Shown: positions 7,887 through 17,060 of the stretch, piece after piece
Numbering within the stretch: the stretch's first letter is position 1
Layout: the number at the start of each line of letters is the position of its first letter
Origin: JADHLJ01 sp038118725
GTDB lineage: Bacteria; Pseudomonadota; Alphaproteobacteria; Thalassobaculales; Thalassobaculaceae
Length of the DNA stretch: 64,000 nt
Reading direction: 5' to 3'
Assembly: GCA_038118725.1 (NCBI GenBank)
Contig: JAYOIK010000004.1
Location: forward strand, 1-64,000
The notes under the pieces: model-generated
What the model was told of the DNA's origin: nothing
What the model saw: only the letters and a program-made list of their open reading frames with translations
The model's database searches: none
Position numbers and translations under genes: made by a program

Positions 7887-9752
7887 ATGCGGGATAACCG
7901 TCTCATCGAGATAAACGGCCTTAGCGTCGATTTTCCGCTGGAAGGCGCGACGGTCAGGGCCGTGGACGGGGTTTCGTGGCATTTGGATCGCGGCGAGATT
8001 CTCGCGGTGGTCGGCGAGTCGGGTTCCGGCAAGACGGTGAGCGCGCTCTCGCTCATGCGGCTCGTCGAGCATGATGGTGGGTATCTGCGCTCGGGGAAGA
8101 TCGATTTTCGGGCCAAGGACGGGACGGTGGTCGATATCGCAGGCTTGGATCAGGACCGGATGCGGGCGCTTCGCGGCAATGATATCGCGATGATCTTTCA
8201 GGAGCCGATGACCTCGCTCAACCCGGTTTTCACCATCGGCGAGCAGATCGCCGAGGCCATCACCCTGCATCAGGACGCATCCCCCGCCGCCGCGCGGGCC
8301 GGGGCGCTGGAAGTTCTGCGGCGGGTGCGGTTGCCCGACCCGGAGCGGCAGTTAACGCGCTATCCGCATCAGCTTTCCGGCGGCATGCGTCAGCGCGTCA
8401 TGATCGCCATGGCGTTGAGCTGCCGGCCGTCACTGCTTATCGCGGATGAGCCGACAACCGCGCTGGATGTCACCATCCAGGCCCGCATTCTGGATCTCAT
8501 TCGCTTGCTGCGCGACGAGACCGGTATGTCGGTGATGTTCATTACCCACGACATGGGCGTGGTCGCCGAGATCGCCGACCGAGTCGTGGTCATGCGGGAT
8601 GGCGTGGTGGTTGAGCAGGGTACGGTTGAGGCGATCTTCCACGCGCCGCGAGACCCCTATACAAAAGCCCTCCTGGCGGCGGTGCCGAAGCTCGGCGCGA
8701 TGCGCGGGCGGAGCGGACCGGCGCGCTTCGTGATGCAAGGGCCGGGCGACGATCAAGACGGAGGGCTAGCCAGGGAAGGAGCAGCCTTGGCGGCCGTACG
8801 CGACACGGTGCGCCGCGAGGGCGGGCCCTTGCTGGAGGTCAAGAACCTTACGACGCGTTTCGATTTGCGTGATGGCGCGTTCGGTCGGACCACCGGGCGG
8901 GTTCACGCGGTCGAGAATGTCAGCTTTGGGTTGCGGGCCGGTGAAACCCTGGCGCTTGTCGGCGAGAGCGGTTGCGGTAAATCGACGACCGGGCGCAGTC
9001 TCATCCGGTTGGTCGAGCCCACGAGCGGTTCCGTCACCTATGAGGGACGAGATCTGATCCGGCTGTCGGCGGCGGAACTCAGACCCTACCGACGGCGGGT
9101 TCAGATGGTCTTGCAGGACCCATTCGCCTCGCTCAATCCCAGGATGAGCGTTGGCGCCGCCATCGCCGAGCCGATGCGTGTCCATGGAATAGGGTCCAAA
9201 AGCGAGATCAAGGAACGTGTCGCGATGCTTCTGCGGCGCGTCGGGCTGGAGCCCGAGCATGCGACCCGTTACCCCCATGAGTTTTCCGGCGGTCAGCGTC
9301 AGAGGCTGTGCATCGCCCGCGCGCTCGGGCTGGAGCCGGAGCTGATCATCGCCGACGAGGCGGTGTCGGCACTGGATGTCTCCGTTCAAGCCCAGGTGAT
9401 AAACCTGCTGATTGAATTGCAGGAGGAACTGGGCCTGTCCTATTTGTTCATCAGCCACGACATGGCGGTGGTTGAACGGGTGAGTCACCGGGTCGCGGTG
9501 ATGTATCTTGGAGAGGTTGTCGAGATCGGCACGCGCGCCCAGGTTTTCGAGGATCCGCGGCACCCCTATACACGTGGATTGATGGCGGCGGTTCCGGTGG
9601 CCGACCCAGGCATGAGGAGATCGACGGCGGATGTCATGGCGCATGAGATCCCGAGTCCGATCCGCCCGTTGGATTTTGAGCCGCCGGCGCGCGCGCCGGT
9701 CGATGTTGGAGATGGGCATCTGGTAATGCCTCATGAAGGGTTGGAGAGCTGA
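7887..9752 (+). CDS. Fused double-ATPase ABC transporter subunit (oligopeptide/dipeptide type)
   Basis: 621 residues containing two complete ABC nucleotide-binding domains, as in GsiA or YejF. First domain: Walker A GESGSGKT (43-50), signature LSGGMRQR, Walker B LLIADEPTTALD. Second domain: Walker A GESGCGKST (near 358), signature FSGGQRQRL, Walker B LIIADEAVSALD. Such proteins energise import of peptides, glutathione or nickel-like substrates with two permeases and a binding protein. None of these partners is next to it; the nearest permeases belong to the separate operon at 11351-17060, which has its own two ATPases. The ATG has GGGGA 10 bases upstream. The next gene begins 1 base after its stop. 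Confidence 0.93.
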   Translation: MRDNRLIEINGLSVDFPLEGATVRAVDGVSWHLDRGEILAVVGESGSGKTVSALSLMRLVEHDGGYLRSGKIDFRAKDGTVVDIAGLDQDRMRALRGNDIAMIFQEPMTSLNPVFTIGEQIAEAITLHQDASPAAARAGALEVLRRVRLPDPERQLTRYPHQLSGGMRQRVMIAMALSCRPSLLIADEPTTALDVTIQARILDLIRLLRDETGMSVMFITHDMGVVAEIADRVVVMRDGVVVEQGTVEAIFHAPRDPYTKALLAAVPKLGAMRGRSGPARFVMQGPGDDQDGGLAREGAALAAVRDTVRREGGPLLEVKNLTTRFDLRDGAFGRTTGRVHAVENVSFGLRAGETLALVGESGCGKSTTGRSLIRLVEPTSGSVTYEGRDLIRLSAAELRPYRRRVQMVLQDPFASLNPRMSVGAAIAEPMRVHGIGSKSEIKERVAMLLRRVGLEPEHATRYPHEFSGGQRQRLCIARALGLEPELIIADEAVSALDVSVQAQVINLLIELQEELGLSYLFISHDMAVVERVSHRVAVMYLGEVVEIGTRAQVFEDPRHPYTRGLMAAVPVADPGMRRSTADVMAHEIPSPIRPLDFEPPARAPVDVGDGHLVMPHEGLES

Positions 9753-9753
9753 A

Positions 9754-10416
9754 ATGTCGAGAGAATGCTTCATGAGACCGTCACGACGCGCGCTTATCCG
9801 TTGGGCGGGCCGGGGCGTGCTGGGCACCTCGCTCGCGGGAGTTCTCGGCGGGTCGGCGGCGGCGGCGGATCTACAAGCCACGCCGGCGCAAATCGAGGGA
9901 CCGTACTATCCGTCCGTCAAGCCGGAGGAGGCCGACTGGAATTTGCTCGCGGTCGCGGACCAACCGCTACCCGATGGAGAGCCGCTAGACCTACGGGGCG
10001 TGGTCATGAACCGCCATGGTGATCCGGTGGCCGGGGCGCGGGTGGAGATCTGGCAGGCCGACAACCGGGGCGTCTATTATCACCCGAGAGACGATAACCG
10101 AAATCAATTCGATCGGCGCTTTCAAGGTTATGGCGCGACGGTGACGGACGCGGAGGGTCGCTATCGCTTTCTCACTCTCATGCCGGTCCCATACGGTGAG
10201 AGGCCACCGCATATTCACGTGACCATTCGAAGCGACGCGCATGACACCCTGACAACCCAGCTTTATCTGAAGGATCATCCCGAGAACGACCGGGATGGCT
10301 TGCTGGCGCTGATGATCTATCCGGGACAGAATTTGCTGATGATCGAGGCGAAGGACGCGGATCTCGGCCTCGCGCGACCCGGCAAGCGCGGCGATTTCGA
10401 CTTCGTGCTTGTCTGA
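9754..10416 (+). CDS. Intradiol ring-cleavage dioxygenase-like protein with Tat signal
   Basis: 220 residues. ATG 9754 follows GGAGAG and begins one base after the ABC stop, so the two are co-transcribed. The N-terminus carries a twin-arginine motif (PSRRALIRW) with a hydrophobic stretch and AAA-type cleavage near residue 40, so the protein is probably exported folded. The body is an intradiol dioxygenase beta-sandwich: GPYY, VEIWQADNRGVYYHP, FQGYGATVTDAEGRYRF and the iron-ligand pair in RPPHIHVTI. Tyr/Tyr/His/His ligands all appear present. Cytoplasmic catechol dioxygenases lack Tat signals; exported homologues have unknown substrates. Stops 7 bases from the convergent hydrolase gene. Confidence 0.85.
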   Translation: MSRECFMRPSRRALIRWAGRGVLGTSLAGVLGGSAAAADLQATPAQIEGPYYPSVKPEEADWNLLAVADQPLPDGEPLDLRGVVMNRHGDPVAGARVEIWQADNRGVYYHPRDDNRNQFDRRFQGYGATVTDAEGRYRFLTLMPVPYGERPPHIHVTIRSDAHDTLTTQLYLKDHPENDRDGLLALMIYPGQNLLMIEAKDADLGLARPGKRGDFDFVLV

Positions 10417-10423
10417 AGAAGCT

Positions 10424-11311
10424 CTATTCGCCGTCTTTCAGCCACTTGGCCTTGTCGAAGGCCACGTGGTCGCCGAAGAAATCGACCCGGGCTTGAAGAT
10501 CCGCGATCGCCTCCGTGGTGTAGATGGCGGTCGGCTGGTCCAGCCAGCACGCGTTGTCTCCCCGTTCGGTCACCCAGGAATCGGCCGGTTGGAGCGTGCT
10601 TTGCCGCACGGTGACGTCGTAGATGTAGTAGTGATGCGGGACCACGACCTTGGGTCGCAGGGTGTCGATGATCGAATGGACCTGATGAAAGCCCATCACG
10701 TGTTGTGACTGATCCACCGGCAGGAGCACGATATCGATATGGCCGAGCGCCCGCCAGATCTCGTCGGGCGGGTTATGACGGTTATCCCCCCAGGCCAGGA
10801 TACGCAGACCGCCGGTCTCGATCAGGATCAGACAATGATCCCATGACCGGGGATTGTCCGGTGGCGTGATATCGATCCCGTCGAAGTCACGGATGATCCG
10901 CTTGAAGTCGTAGACGGCGGAGGAAGAGTCCGTCGCGTGCTTGTCGGCGATGCCGGTGATCTTGACGTCGCCGAACGCGTAGGTGCCGATCAGCCGGTCG
11001 AGCAGGACATGCGCGTCCAGCCGGTGCAGCGCGTCATGGTCGAAATGCGCATGGGTGGAGACCCCGATATCGACCTCGGTGATCGGGAAATCGTGAAAAT
11101 ACCAATCCCAGCGCCGCGTCGGAAAGTTGCGCCAGGGATCGACCATCACGGTGATGCCGCCGGGCGAGGTGACCCGGAAGGCCGAGCTGCCGAAATAGGC
11201 GAGCTCCACGGGTCCCGGCTCTTCAATGGGCGGTTCCCGCTGCAGATCGATCATCCGGTTGTGATTCGAGGCCATCCGCCAGGCGGACAGCCCCGTATCG
11301 ATATCTCCCAT
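10424..11311 (-). CDS. MBL-fold metal-dependent hydrolase
   Basis: 295 residues with the zinc-binding H87-x-H89-x-D91-H92 signature (STHAHFDHDALHRL) of the metallo-beta-lactamase superfamily and a further His-containing motif near the C-terminus (VVVPHHYYIYD). It resembles UlaG/RomA-like cytoplasmic hydrolases that open lactones, amides or phosphoesters. GAGAGGG precedes ATG 11311. It is the last gene of the six-gene minus-strand peptide-transport operon, 39 bases after the DppC-like permease, so it may process an imported substrate; this is inference from position. Confidence 0.85.
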   Translation of the reverse strand: MGDIDTGLSAWRMASNHNRMIDLQREPPIEEPGPVELAYFGSSAFRVTSPGGITVMVDPWRNFPTRRWDWYFHDFPITEVDIGVSTHAHFDHDALHRLDAHVLLDRLIGTYAFGDVKITGIADKHATDSSSAVYDFKRIIRDFDGIDITPPDNPRSWDHCLILIETGGLRILAWGDNRHNPPDEIWRALGHIDIVLLPVDQSQHVMGFHQVHSIIDTLRPKVVVPHHYYIYDVTVRQSTLQPADSWVTERGDNACWLDQPTAIYTTEAIADLQARVDFFGDHVAFDKAKWLKDGE

Positions 11312-11350
11312 AAATCCCTCTCGGAGCTTGCCGTTTGGGGTATTCCTCGT

Positions 11351-12247
11351 TTAACGCTCGGAACGCAGCTTGGGATCCAGCACATCGCGCAGGGCGTCGC
11401 CGAAGAGGTTGAAGGCGAACACCGCGAGCGTGATCGCGAGGCCCGGGAAGATCGCCACCCAGGGCGCGCTCTCGGCGTATTCCTCGGCCCCGCCTTGCAG
11501 CATGAGGCCCCAGGCCGGAACCGGCTCCTGCACGCCCAGGCCCAGATAGGACAACGACGCCTCCAGCAGGATCGCCTGGCCGACAAAGGCGGTGACCATG
11601 ATCAGGAACGGCGCCATTACGTTCGGCACCATGTGGCGCAGAATGATCCTAGTGTGCGAGAAGCCACAGGCCCGGGCCGCGTCGACATAGGGGATCTCGC
11701 GGATCGCCAAGGCGTTGGAACGCACAACCCGCGCGCATTGCGGGATGAAGGGAATGGTGATCGCGATGATCACGTTTTCGGTTCCCGTGCCCAGAACCGC
11801 GACCACCGCCAGAGCCAGAATGATCAGCGGGAAAGCCAGGAACACATCCATGACCCGCTGGAAGATCAGATCGAAGGTACCACCGAAATAGGCGCTGGCG
11901 ACACCGAGGACCAGACCGATGAACGAGCCCACGAAAGCGGCGACGAAACCGACAAAGAGCGCCGTGCGGGCGCCGTAGATCACCCGGGTCAGGATATCGC
12001 GACCGTAATTGTCGGTGCCGAGCGGATAGGCCCATTCGGGTGGAACCAGCATTGCCTCGAAGCTGATCTGCTCGGGATCGTAGACGGTGATGAAATCGGC
12101 GAAAATCGCCGCCACGATCATCAGGATCACGATCGCTCCGCCGGCCGCGCCAAGCGGCTGATTGCGGATGAAATCCTTGAGCGACTTGGTGAAACCGGCG
12201 CGCGGCGGGGCTTCGATGGTGGTATCGTCTGCGGTCAGGCTAGCCAT
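11351..12247 (-). CDS. ABC transporter permease, DppC/OppC type
   Basis: 298 residues. A cytoplasmic N-terminus is followed by a first membrane helix (about 35-55), the OppC N-terminal region with PLGTDNYGRDILTRVIYG, and a binding-protein-dependent transport domain with about five more helices. The EAA loop is IPYVDAARACGFSHTRIILRH. It pairs with the DppB-like permease 11 bases upstream to form the membrane channel of a peptide/nickel-type importer. Confidence 0.94.
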   Translation of the reverse strand: MASLTADDTTIEAPPRAGFTKSLKDFIRNQPLGAAGGAIVILMIVAAIFADFITVYDPEQISFEAMLVPPEWAYPLGTDNYGRDILTRVIYGARTALFVGFVAAFVGSFIGLVLGVASAYFGGTFDLIFQRVMDVFLAFPLIILALAVVAVLGTGTENVIIAITIPFIPQCARVVRSNALAIREIPYVDAARACGFSHTRIILRHMVPNVMAPFLIMVTAFVGQAILLEASLSYLGLGVQEPVPAWGLMLQGGAEEYAESAPWVAIFPGLAITLAVFAFNLFGDALRDVLDPKLRSER

Positions 12248-12258
12248 GATGCGTCACC

Positions 12259-13230
12259 TCAAGCGTAGCGAATACGCGGATCAAGCCAAGCATAGAGCAG
12301 ATCCACGAGGAAATTGGTGATGATGAAGATCAACGCGACCAGCATGACAAGCTGCTGGGTCATGTTGAAATCGTGATTGAGCACGGATTCGACGAACAGT
12401 TTGCCGATACCGTTCAGGTTGAACACCTGCTCGGTCACCACGAGGCCGCCCATCAGGAAGGCGAATTCGATGCCGATGATCGTCACGACCGGCAACATTG
12501 CGTTCTTCAGGGCGTGACGCCGGATGATCAGCTTGTTGAGCAGGCCCTTGGCATGGGCGGTGCGCACGTAATCCTCGCGCAGAACCTCCAGCAAGGCGGA
12601 GCGGGTCATCCGGGTCGATACCGCCGCGTAGCGATAACCGGTCGCCAGGGCCGGCCAGATCAGCTGTGTGAGGTTACCCAGAGGGTCCTCGAAAAGCGGT
12701 ATATAGTGGATTGGTGGCATCCATGGCGACCCGAACCAGGCCTGTGTCGTGATCAGCAAGCCGAGAATGATCAGGATACCGAGCCAGAAGGAAGGCATGG
12801 CGATACCCGCGATGGAGAAGGTCCGTACCGCATAATCCATCCAGGTGTTCTGTTTCACCGCCGAAATAGTGCCCAACGGGATCGCGATTATCACCGAGAT
12901 CACGGTCGCCATGATCGCCAGTTCGAGCGATAACTTGAAGCGGATGGCGATTTCCTCGGTGACCGGTCGGGCCGTCCACATGGATATCCCGAGATCTCCG
13001 ACGAAATATCCGCCGATGAACCGTCCGAATTGTTCAAGTTTACTATCGTTCAGACCAAGGTTTTCCTGACAGACCGCGATTGCCTCGGGGTCGGCGAAAA
13101 GACCGGTCCCCGCCATGCGCATTTCGCAGACATCGCCAGGTGCCAGGCGCAACACGATGAAGACCAGCACGGCGGCGCCGAGCAAGGTCGGAAGCATCAA
13201 AAGAACGCGGTTGACGACATATTTGTACAT
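12259..13230 (-). CDS. ABC transporter permease, DppB/OppB type
   Basis: 323 residues, starting MYKYVVNRVLLMLPTLLG with the typical first helix, a large periplasmic segment, then five helices and the EAA loop (LREDYVRTAHAKGL). It ends LYAWLDPRIRYA, the usual OppB ending. A 12-bp-stem hairpin and a 13-base motif shared with the leader of the binding-protein gene lie between this gene and the gene for the binding protein. Confidence 0.94.
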   Translation of the reverse strand: MYKYVVNRVLLMLPTLLGAAVLVFIVLRLAPGDVCEMRMAGTGLFADPEAIAVCQENLGLNDSKLEQFGRFIGGYFVGDLGISMWTARPVTEEIAIRFKLSLELAIMATVISVIIAIPLGTISAVKQNTWMDYAVRTFSIAGIAMPSFWLGILIILGLLITTQAWFGSPWMPPIHYIPLFEDPLGNLTQLIWPALATGYRYAAVSTRMTRSALLEVLREDYVRTAHAKGLLNKLIIRRHALKNAMLPVVTIIGIEFAFLMGGLVVTEQVFNLNGIGKLFVESVLNHDFNMTQQLVMLVALIFIITNFLVDLLYAWLDPRIRYA

Positions 13231-13255
13231 TTTGAACCGCCATGGCCCGTGAGAT

Positions 13256-13268
13256 TGACAAACTCTAA
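13256..13268 (-). promoter_or_regulatory. Copy 2 of 13-base leader motif, upstream of the DppB-like gene
   Basis: TGACAAACTCTAA on the plus strand (TTAGAGTTTGTCA in the sense of the operon), identical to 15005-15017. It lies about 26 bases before the permease start. Function unknown; could be a regulator or small-RNA site. Confidence 0.6.
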
Positions 13269-13296
13269 TCGATCTTAAGCAACTTGGGTTCCGCCG

Positions 13297-13329
13297 CCGC
13301 CGCCACGGCCAAGCTGACCGTGGCGGCGG
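13297..13329 (-). other. Strong intercistronic hairpin between binding protein and permease genes
   Basis: Arms CCGCCGCCACGG and CCGTGGCGGCGG pair perfectly over 12 bp with a 9-base loop. It begins 24 bases after the binding-protein stop. In the operon direction it is not followed by a U run, so it more likely protects the 3' end of the binding-protein mRNA, as hairpins after malE-type genes do, than fully terminates. Confidence 0.75.
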
Positions 13330-13353
13330 TTTTGGATGAGCGTTGTGCCGCCC

Positions 13354-14961
13354 TTACTTGTCCAGCCAGACGTTGTCGAGCTGCTGGTTCAGGTAGTGGC
13401 TAGGCGCGATCTTCCAGCCCTTCACGTAGGAACGGTGCGGGTTGATCTTGTACCACCACAGGGCGTGGCCGATATAGGCCTCTTCGTCCAGGACGATCCG
13501 CTCGTATTCCCGCATCATGACACGGACCTTCTTCGGATCGCTTTCCTTGTTCATGTCGGCGAACAGCTTCTCCAGACGAGGATCCTCGCACTGGGCATAG
13601 TTGTTCGTGGAGCTGCAAAGCACCTTGGCGACATCCGCGACGGGGTTGATAACCGCCTGACAGTTGGCGTCGAGACCGACATCGAAGTCCCTGGTCTTGC
13701 GATACTTGTCGTACCACTGAGCCGTTGGAACCGCTTTTTGGGTGACCTTCACGCCGATCTTCGACCACTGGTCGATGAGCCAGGTGCCGACGATCTTGTA
13801 CGGCTGGTCAACGGCGCGGTTATGAAGATCGAAGGTCAGGTTCTCGTGACCGGCTTCCTTCAGCAGACGCTTGGCTTCCTCGCGCGACTTGTTGATGTCC
13901 GGCCACATGCCGGCCAACTTGTGCAGTTCTTCCTTGGTCGCCGCCAATTCATGACCCGGGAAGACGATGCCGGCCGGGGTCTTCACGATGGCGATCTGGG
14001 ATAGATATTTAGAACCGTTCCAGCGGTCGATGGCCAAGGTCAGGGCCCGGCGAACTCGCCTGTCGTCGAACGGCGGTTTCTTGGCATTGAAGACCACGAG
14101 ATTGCCGCAGTTCCAGTCGCTTTCCTGGACCGTGATCTTGTCGCCCAGGGCCTTGGTCAGATCGTCACGAGCCTTCGGCGGGAAGCCGCGGAATTCGATG
14201 GCGGCCTGATCGGCGCGGATGGCTTGCAGTCGCAGAGCCATCTTCGGGGCGATGATCGCCTTGTAGCCGTCCAGATAAGGCATGCCCGGATGGTGATAGT
14301 TCGGGTTCTTGGTGCCCTCGATATGCGAGCCGGCGACATGCGTCTTGAACACGAACGGGCCGGTGCCGTTCACGTTGGTCTTGTGCCAGCTGTAGCCGTG
14401 GGTATCCAGATCCTTCTTGGAGTAAATCCAATTGAAGGGTGTCGCGAGCGCTGGCATGAAGGCGGCCGACGGGTATTTCAGCTCGATGATGACCGTGTCG
14501 TCGTTCGGCGCCGTGATCGAGTCGACCATCTTGAAGAACGCCTTGCGCGAGCTCGGGACACCTTCAGGCGGGAAGACGATCTTGTTCAGGCTCGCCGCCA
14601 CGTCATGCGCCGTCAGCGGCGTACCGTCGTGGAACTTAACACCGGAAACAATTTCAAAGGTGTAGGTCTTGCCGCCATTGGTCGCCGCCGGAACCTGGCC
14701 GACACAGAGGTCGCAAACGAATTCCGAGGACTGCGGGTTTTCCGGGTCGACACGGATCAGCAGGCTGTAGGCCGGGGATAGCGGATGAATGACGCCAAAG
14801 GTGGTTTCCTGATGCGCGTCGTAGGACGGCGGGTTACTCGGAACCACGAAGTTCAGCACGCCACCCGACTTGGGCGTGGCGGCAAGCGCGGCGCCCATGG
14901 CGCCCAGCCCGATCGCCGTGCCCGCGCCGATCGCGGCCATGGTTTTGATGAGATGTTTCAT
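13354..14961 (-). CDS. ABC transporter substrate-binding protein, family 5 (peptide/nickel type)
   Basis: 535 residues. A Sec signal peptide is clear: MKHLIKTM, a hydrophobic core of Ala/Gly, and cleavage after ALA near residue 28. The mature part has the family 5 features: GGVLNFVVPSNPPSYDAHQ at the N-terminus, GVKFHDGTPLTAHDV, and DDRRVRRALTLAIDR. It delivers peptides or other small solutes from the periplasm to the DppBC-like permeases encoded immediately downstream. The gene is flanked by unusual leader elements (15005-15017 upstream, 13297-13329 downstream), consistent with separate control of its expression level. Confidence 0.95.
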   Translation of the reverse strand: MKHLIKTMAAIGAGTAIGLGAMGAALAATPKSGGVLNFVVPSNPPSYDAHQETTFGVIHPLSPAYSLLIRVDPENPQSSEFVCDLCVGQVPAATNGGKTYTFEIVSGVKFHDGTPLTAHDVAASLNKIVFPPEGVPSSRKAFFKMVDSITAPNDDTVIIELKYPSAAFMPALATPFNWIYSKKDLDTHGYSWHKTNVNGTGPFVFKTHVAGSHIEGTKNPNYHHPGMPYLDGYKAIIAPKMALRLQAIRADQAAIEFRGFPPKARDDLTKALGDKITVQESDWNCGNLVVFNAKKPPFDDRRVRRALTLAIDRWNGSKYLSQIAIVKTPAGIVFPGHELAATKEELHKLAGMWPDINKSREEAKRLLKEAGHENLTFDLHNRAVDQPYKIVGTWLIDQWSKIGVKVTQKAVPTAQWYDKYRKTRDFDVGLDANCQAVINPVADVAKVLCSSTNNYAQCEDPRLEKLFADMNKESDPKKVRVMMREYERIVLDEEAYIGHALWWYKINPHRSYVKGWKIAPSHYLNQQLDNVWLDK

Positions 14962-15004
14962 GAAGTCTCCTCCTTGTTCCCTGAAACTTGGTTTTACCCG
15001 GAAA

Positions 15005-15017
15005 TGACAAACTCTAA
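15005..15017 (-). promoter_or_regulatory. Copy 1 of 13-base leader motif, upstream of the binding-protein gene
   Basis: TTAGAGTTTGTCA in the operon sense, 44 bases before the ATG of the binding-protein gene and exactly repeated before the DppB-like gene. It lies in the 84-base gap after the DppF-like gene. Confidence 0.6.
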
Positions 15018-15045
15018 CTCTCCGGGGACTTCGCGTCGGTACGTT

Positions 15046-16065
15046 CTATACCTCCGTGCATGCGACCCAATGTCCCGGGCGCAACTCACGCAACACCGGC
15101 ACGTCGGTTTGACAACTCGCCACCGCCTTTGGGCAGCGGGTATGGAATACACATCCGGGCGGCGGGTTGATCGGGCTCGGTACCTCGCCCTTCACCACCT
15201 GATGCTCGCGCGTGGCTTCGACCTCCGGATCCGGCACCGGCACCGCCGAGAGCAGCGCCTGGGTATAGGGATGCATCGGATTGTCGAAAAGCTCGTCCGA
15301 TTCCGCCAGCTCGACGATCTTGCCGAGATACATGACCGCGACCCGGTGGCACAGATGGCGCACCACGCTCAGGTCATGGGCGATGAACAGATAGGTCAGA
15401 TTGAACTGCTCGCGCAGATCCTCCAGCAGGTTGATCACCTGGGCTTGGATCGACACGTCTAGCGCCGAGACCGCTTCGTCGCAGATGATGAATTCGGGCC
15501 GCATCGACAGTGCCCGGGCGATACCTACGCGCTGACGCTGACCGCCGCTCATCTCATGCGGATAGCGGTCGGCGAAACGCGGGTTCAACCCACACACCGT
15601 CAACAATTCCGACACCCGCGCCCGGCGTTTCTCGGCATCCGGCTCGACACCGTGCACGGCCATCGGCTCGGCGATGATGTCGCCGATCTTCATCCGCGGG
15701 TTCAGCGACGAGAACGGATCCTGGAAGATCACCTGAATGCGTTCGCGCAGCTTGTTCATTTCCGCCCGGCTGACCTTCGAGAGGTCCTTGCCGTCATAGA
15801 TGATCGAGCCGTCGGTGGGCGGGTCGAGCTGGAGAATGCAGCGCCCGGTGGTCGACTTGCCGCAGCCGGACTCGCCGACCAGTCCCAGGGTCTCGCCCTT
15901 GCGAACCTCGAAGCTGATCCCGTCCACCGCCTTGACATGGGCGACGGCCCGCTTGACCAAAATGCCCTCGGTGATCGGGAAATGTTTCTTCAGATCCTTA
16001 ACCGTCAACAGCACGTCGCCGAGCTCTTGCTCGGGGGCGCCGGTATCCGCCTCGGCCACGCTCAC
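15046..16065 (-). CDS. ABC transporter ATP-binding protein, DppF/OppF type
   Basis: 339 residues from GTG 16065, which overlaps the stop of the upstream ATPase gene (GTGA) and has GGGGAAAG before it; a TTG/ATG-type start at 16110 would lie inside that gene. Walker A GESGCGKST (64-71), signature MSGGQRQRVG, Walker B FIICDEAVSALD. The C-terminal oligopeptide-transporter domain has GCVFHTRCPKA, where a Cys-rich segment may bind an Fe-S cluster in related proteins. Works as a heterodimer with the DppD-like ATPase. Confidence 0.94.
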   Translation of the reverse strand: MSVAEADTGAPEQELGDVLLTVKDLKKHFPITEGILVKRAVAHVKAVDGISFEVRKGETLGLVGESGCGKSTTGRCILQLDPPTDGSIIYDGKDLSKVSRAEMNKLRERIQVIFQDPFSSLNPRMKIGDIIAEPMAVHGVEPDAEKRRARVSELLTVCGLNPRFADRYPHEMSGGQRQRVGIARALSMRPEFIICDEAVSALDVSIQAQVINLLEDLREQFNLTYLFIAHDLSVVRHLCHRVAVMYLGKIVELAESDELFDNPMHPYTQALLSAVPVPDPEVEATREHQVVKGEVPSPINPPPGCVFHTRCPKAVASCQTDVPVLRELRPGHWVACTEV

Positions 16066-17060
16066 GATGCTTTCCCCGCGTTCAAGCCAACATTGTCCTT
16101 TTCCCAGCACGCCGCGAGATGGCCGTCGCCGAGATCCTCAAGCGGCGGCTTCTCCTTGGCGCAGCGCTCGGTCGCGAAAGTGCATCGCGGCCGGAAGGCG
16201 CATCCGTCGTCGAGCCGGGTCAGATCCGGCGGTTGACCGTCGATCGGCACCAGTCGCTCGCCGCGCGGCTGATCAAGCCGGGGCACCGAGCGTAGCAGGC
16301 CGAGCGTGTAGGGATGCTTGGGATTGTGGTAGATTTCCTTGGCGTCGCCCCGTTCAATGATCCGACCGGCATACATCACGTTGACCCGGTTGGCGTAGCG
16401 CGCCACCACCCCGAGATTATGGGTGATGATGATCAGCGCGACACCGAGACGTCGGGTGAGATCCTTCATCAGTTCCAGGATCTGTGCCTGAATGGTGACG
16501 TCCAGCGCGGTGGTCGGCTCGTCGGCGATGATCAGCTTCGGCTCGCAGCTGAGCGCCATGGCGATCATCACCCGTTGGCGCATGCCGCCGCTGAGATTGT
16601 GGGGATATTGCGCCAGCCGCCGCTTGGCGTCGGAAATGCCGACCAGCCCCAATAGCTCCTCGGCGCGGGCATTGGCGGCTTCTTCCGTGATGTCGAGATG
16701 CTGGAGCAGCGTTTCCGTCAGCTGCATCCCGATGGTCAACACCGGGTTGAGCGAGGTCATCGGCTCCTGGAACACCATCGCGATATCGCGCCCGCGAATG
16801 TTCCGCATTTCCTCAATGTCCAGGTCCAGCAGGTTCTGGTCCTGAAACATGATCTTGCCGCCGACGATCTTGCCGGCCGGCTCCGCCACCAGCCGCATGA
16901 TGGAAAGCGCGGTCACCGACTTGCCGCAGCCGGACTCGCCGACCACGGCGACGGTCTCGCCTTCCTCCACGTCGTAGGTAACCCCATCAACGGCCTTAAC
17001 GATTCCCGACGAGGTCGAGAATTGCGTTCTCAGATCCTGGATCCGCAATAGAGCAGCCAC
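16062..17060 (-). CDS. ABC transporter ATP-binding protein, DppD/OppD type
   Basis: 332 residues. Walker A GESGCGKSV (41-49), Q-loop FQEPMTSLNP, signature LSGGMRQR, Walker B LIIADEPTTALD, and the C-terminal oligopeptide domain with FRPRCTFATERC. First gene of the six-gene minus-strand operon (order ATPase D, ATPase F, binding protein, permease B, permease C, hydrolase), an unusual order since the ATPases precede the binding protein. The promoter should lie in 17061-17200. Confidence 0.94.
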   Translation of the reverse strand: MAALLRIQDLRTQFSTSSGIVKAVDGVTYDVEEGETVAVVGESGCGKSVTALSIMRLVAEPAGKIVGGKIMFQDQNLLDLDIEEMRNIRGRDIAMVFQEPMTSLNPVLTIGMQLTETLLQHLDITEEAANARAEELLGLVGISDAKRRLAQYPHNLSGGMRQRVMIAMALSCEPKLIIADEPTTALDVTIQAQILELMKDLTRRLGVALIIITHNLGVVARYANRVNVMYAGRIIERGDAKEIYHNPKHPYTLGLLRSVPRLDQPRGERLVPIDGQPPDLTRLDDGCAFRPRCTFATERCAKEKPPLEDLGDGHLAACWEKDNVGLNAGKAS

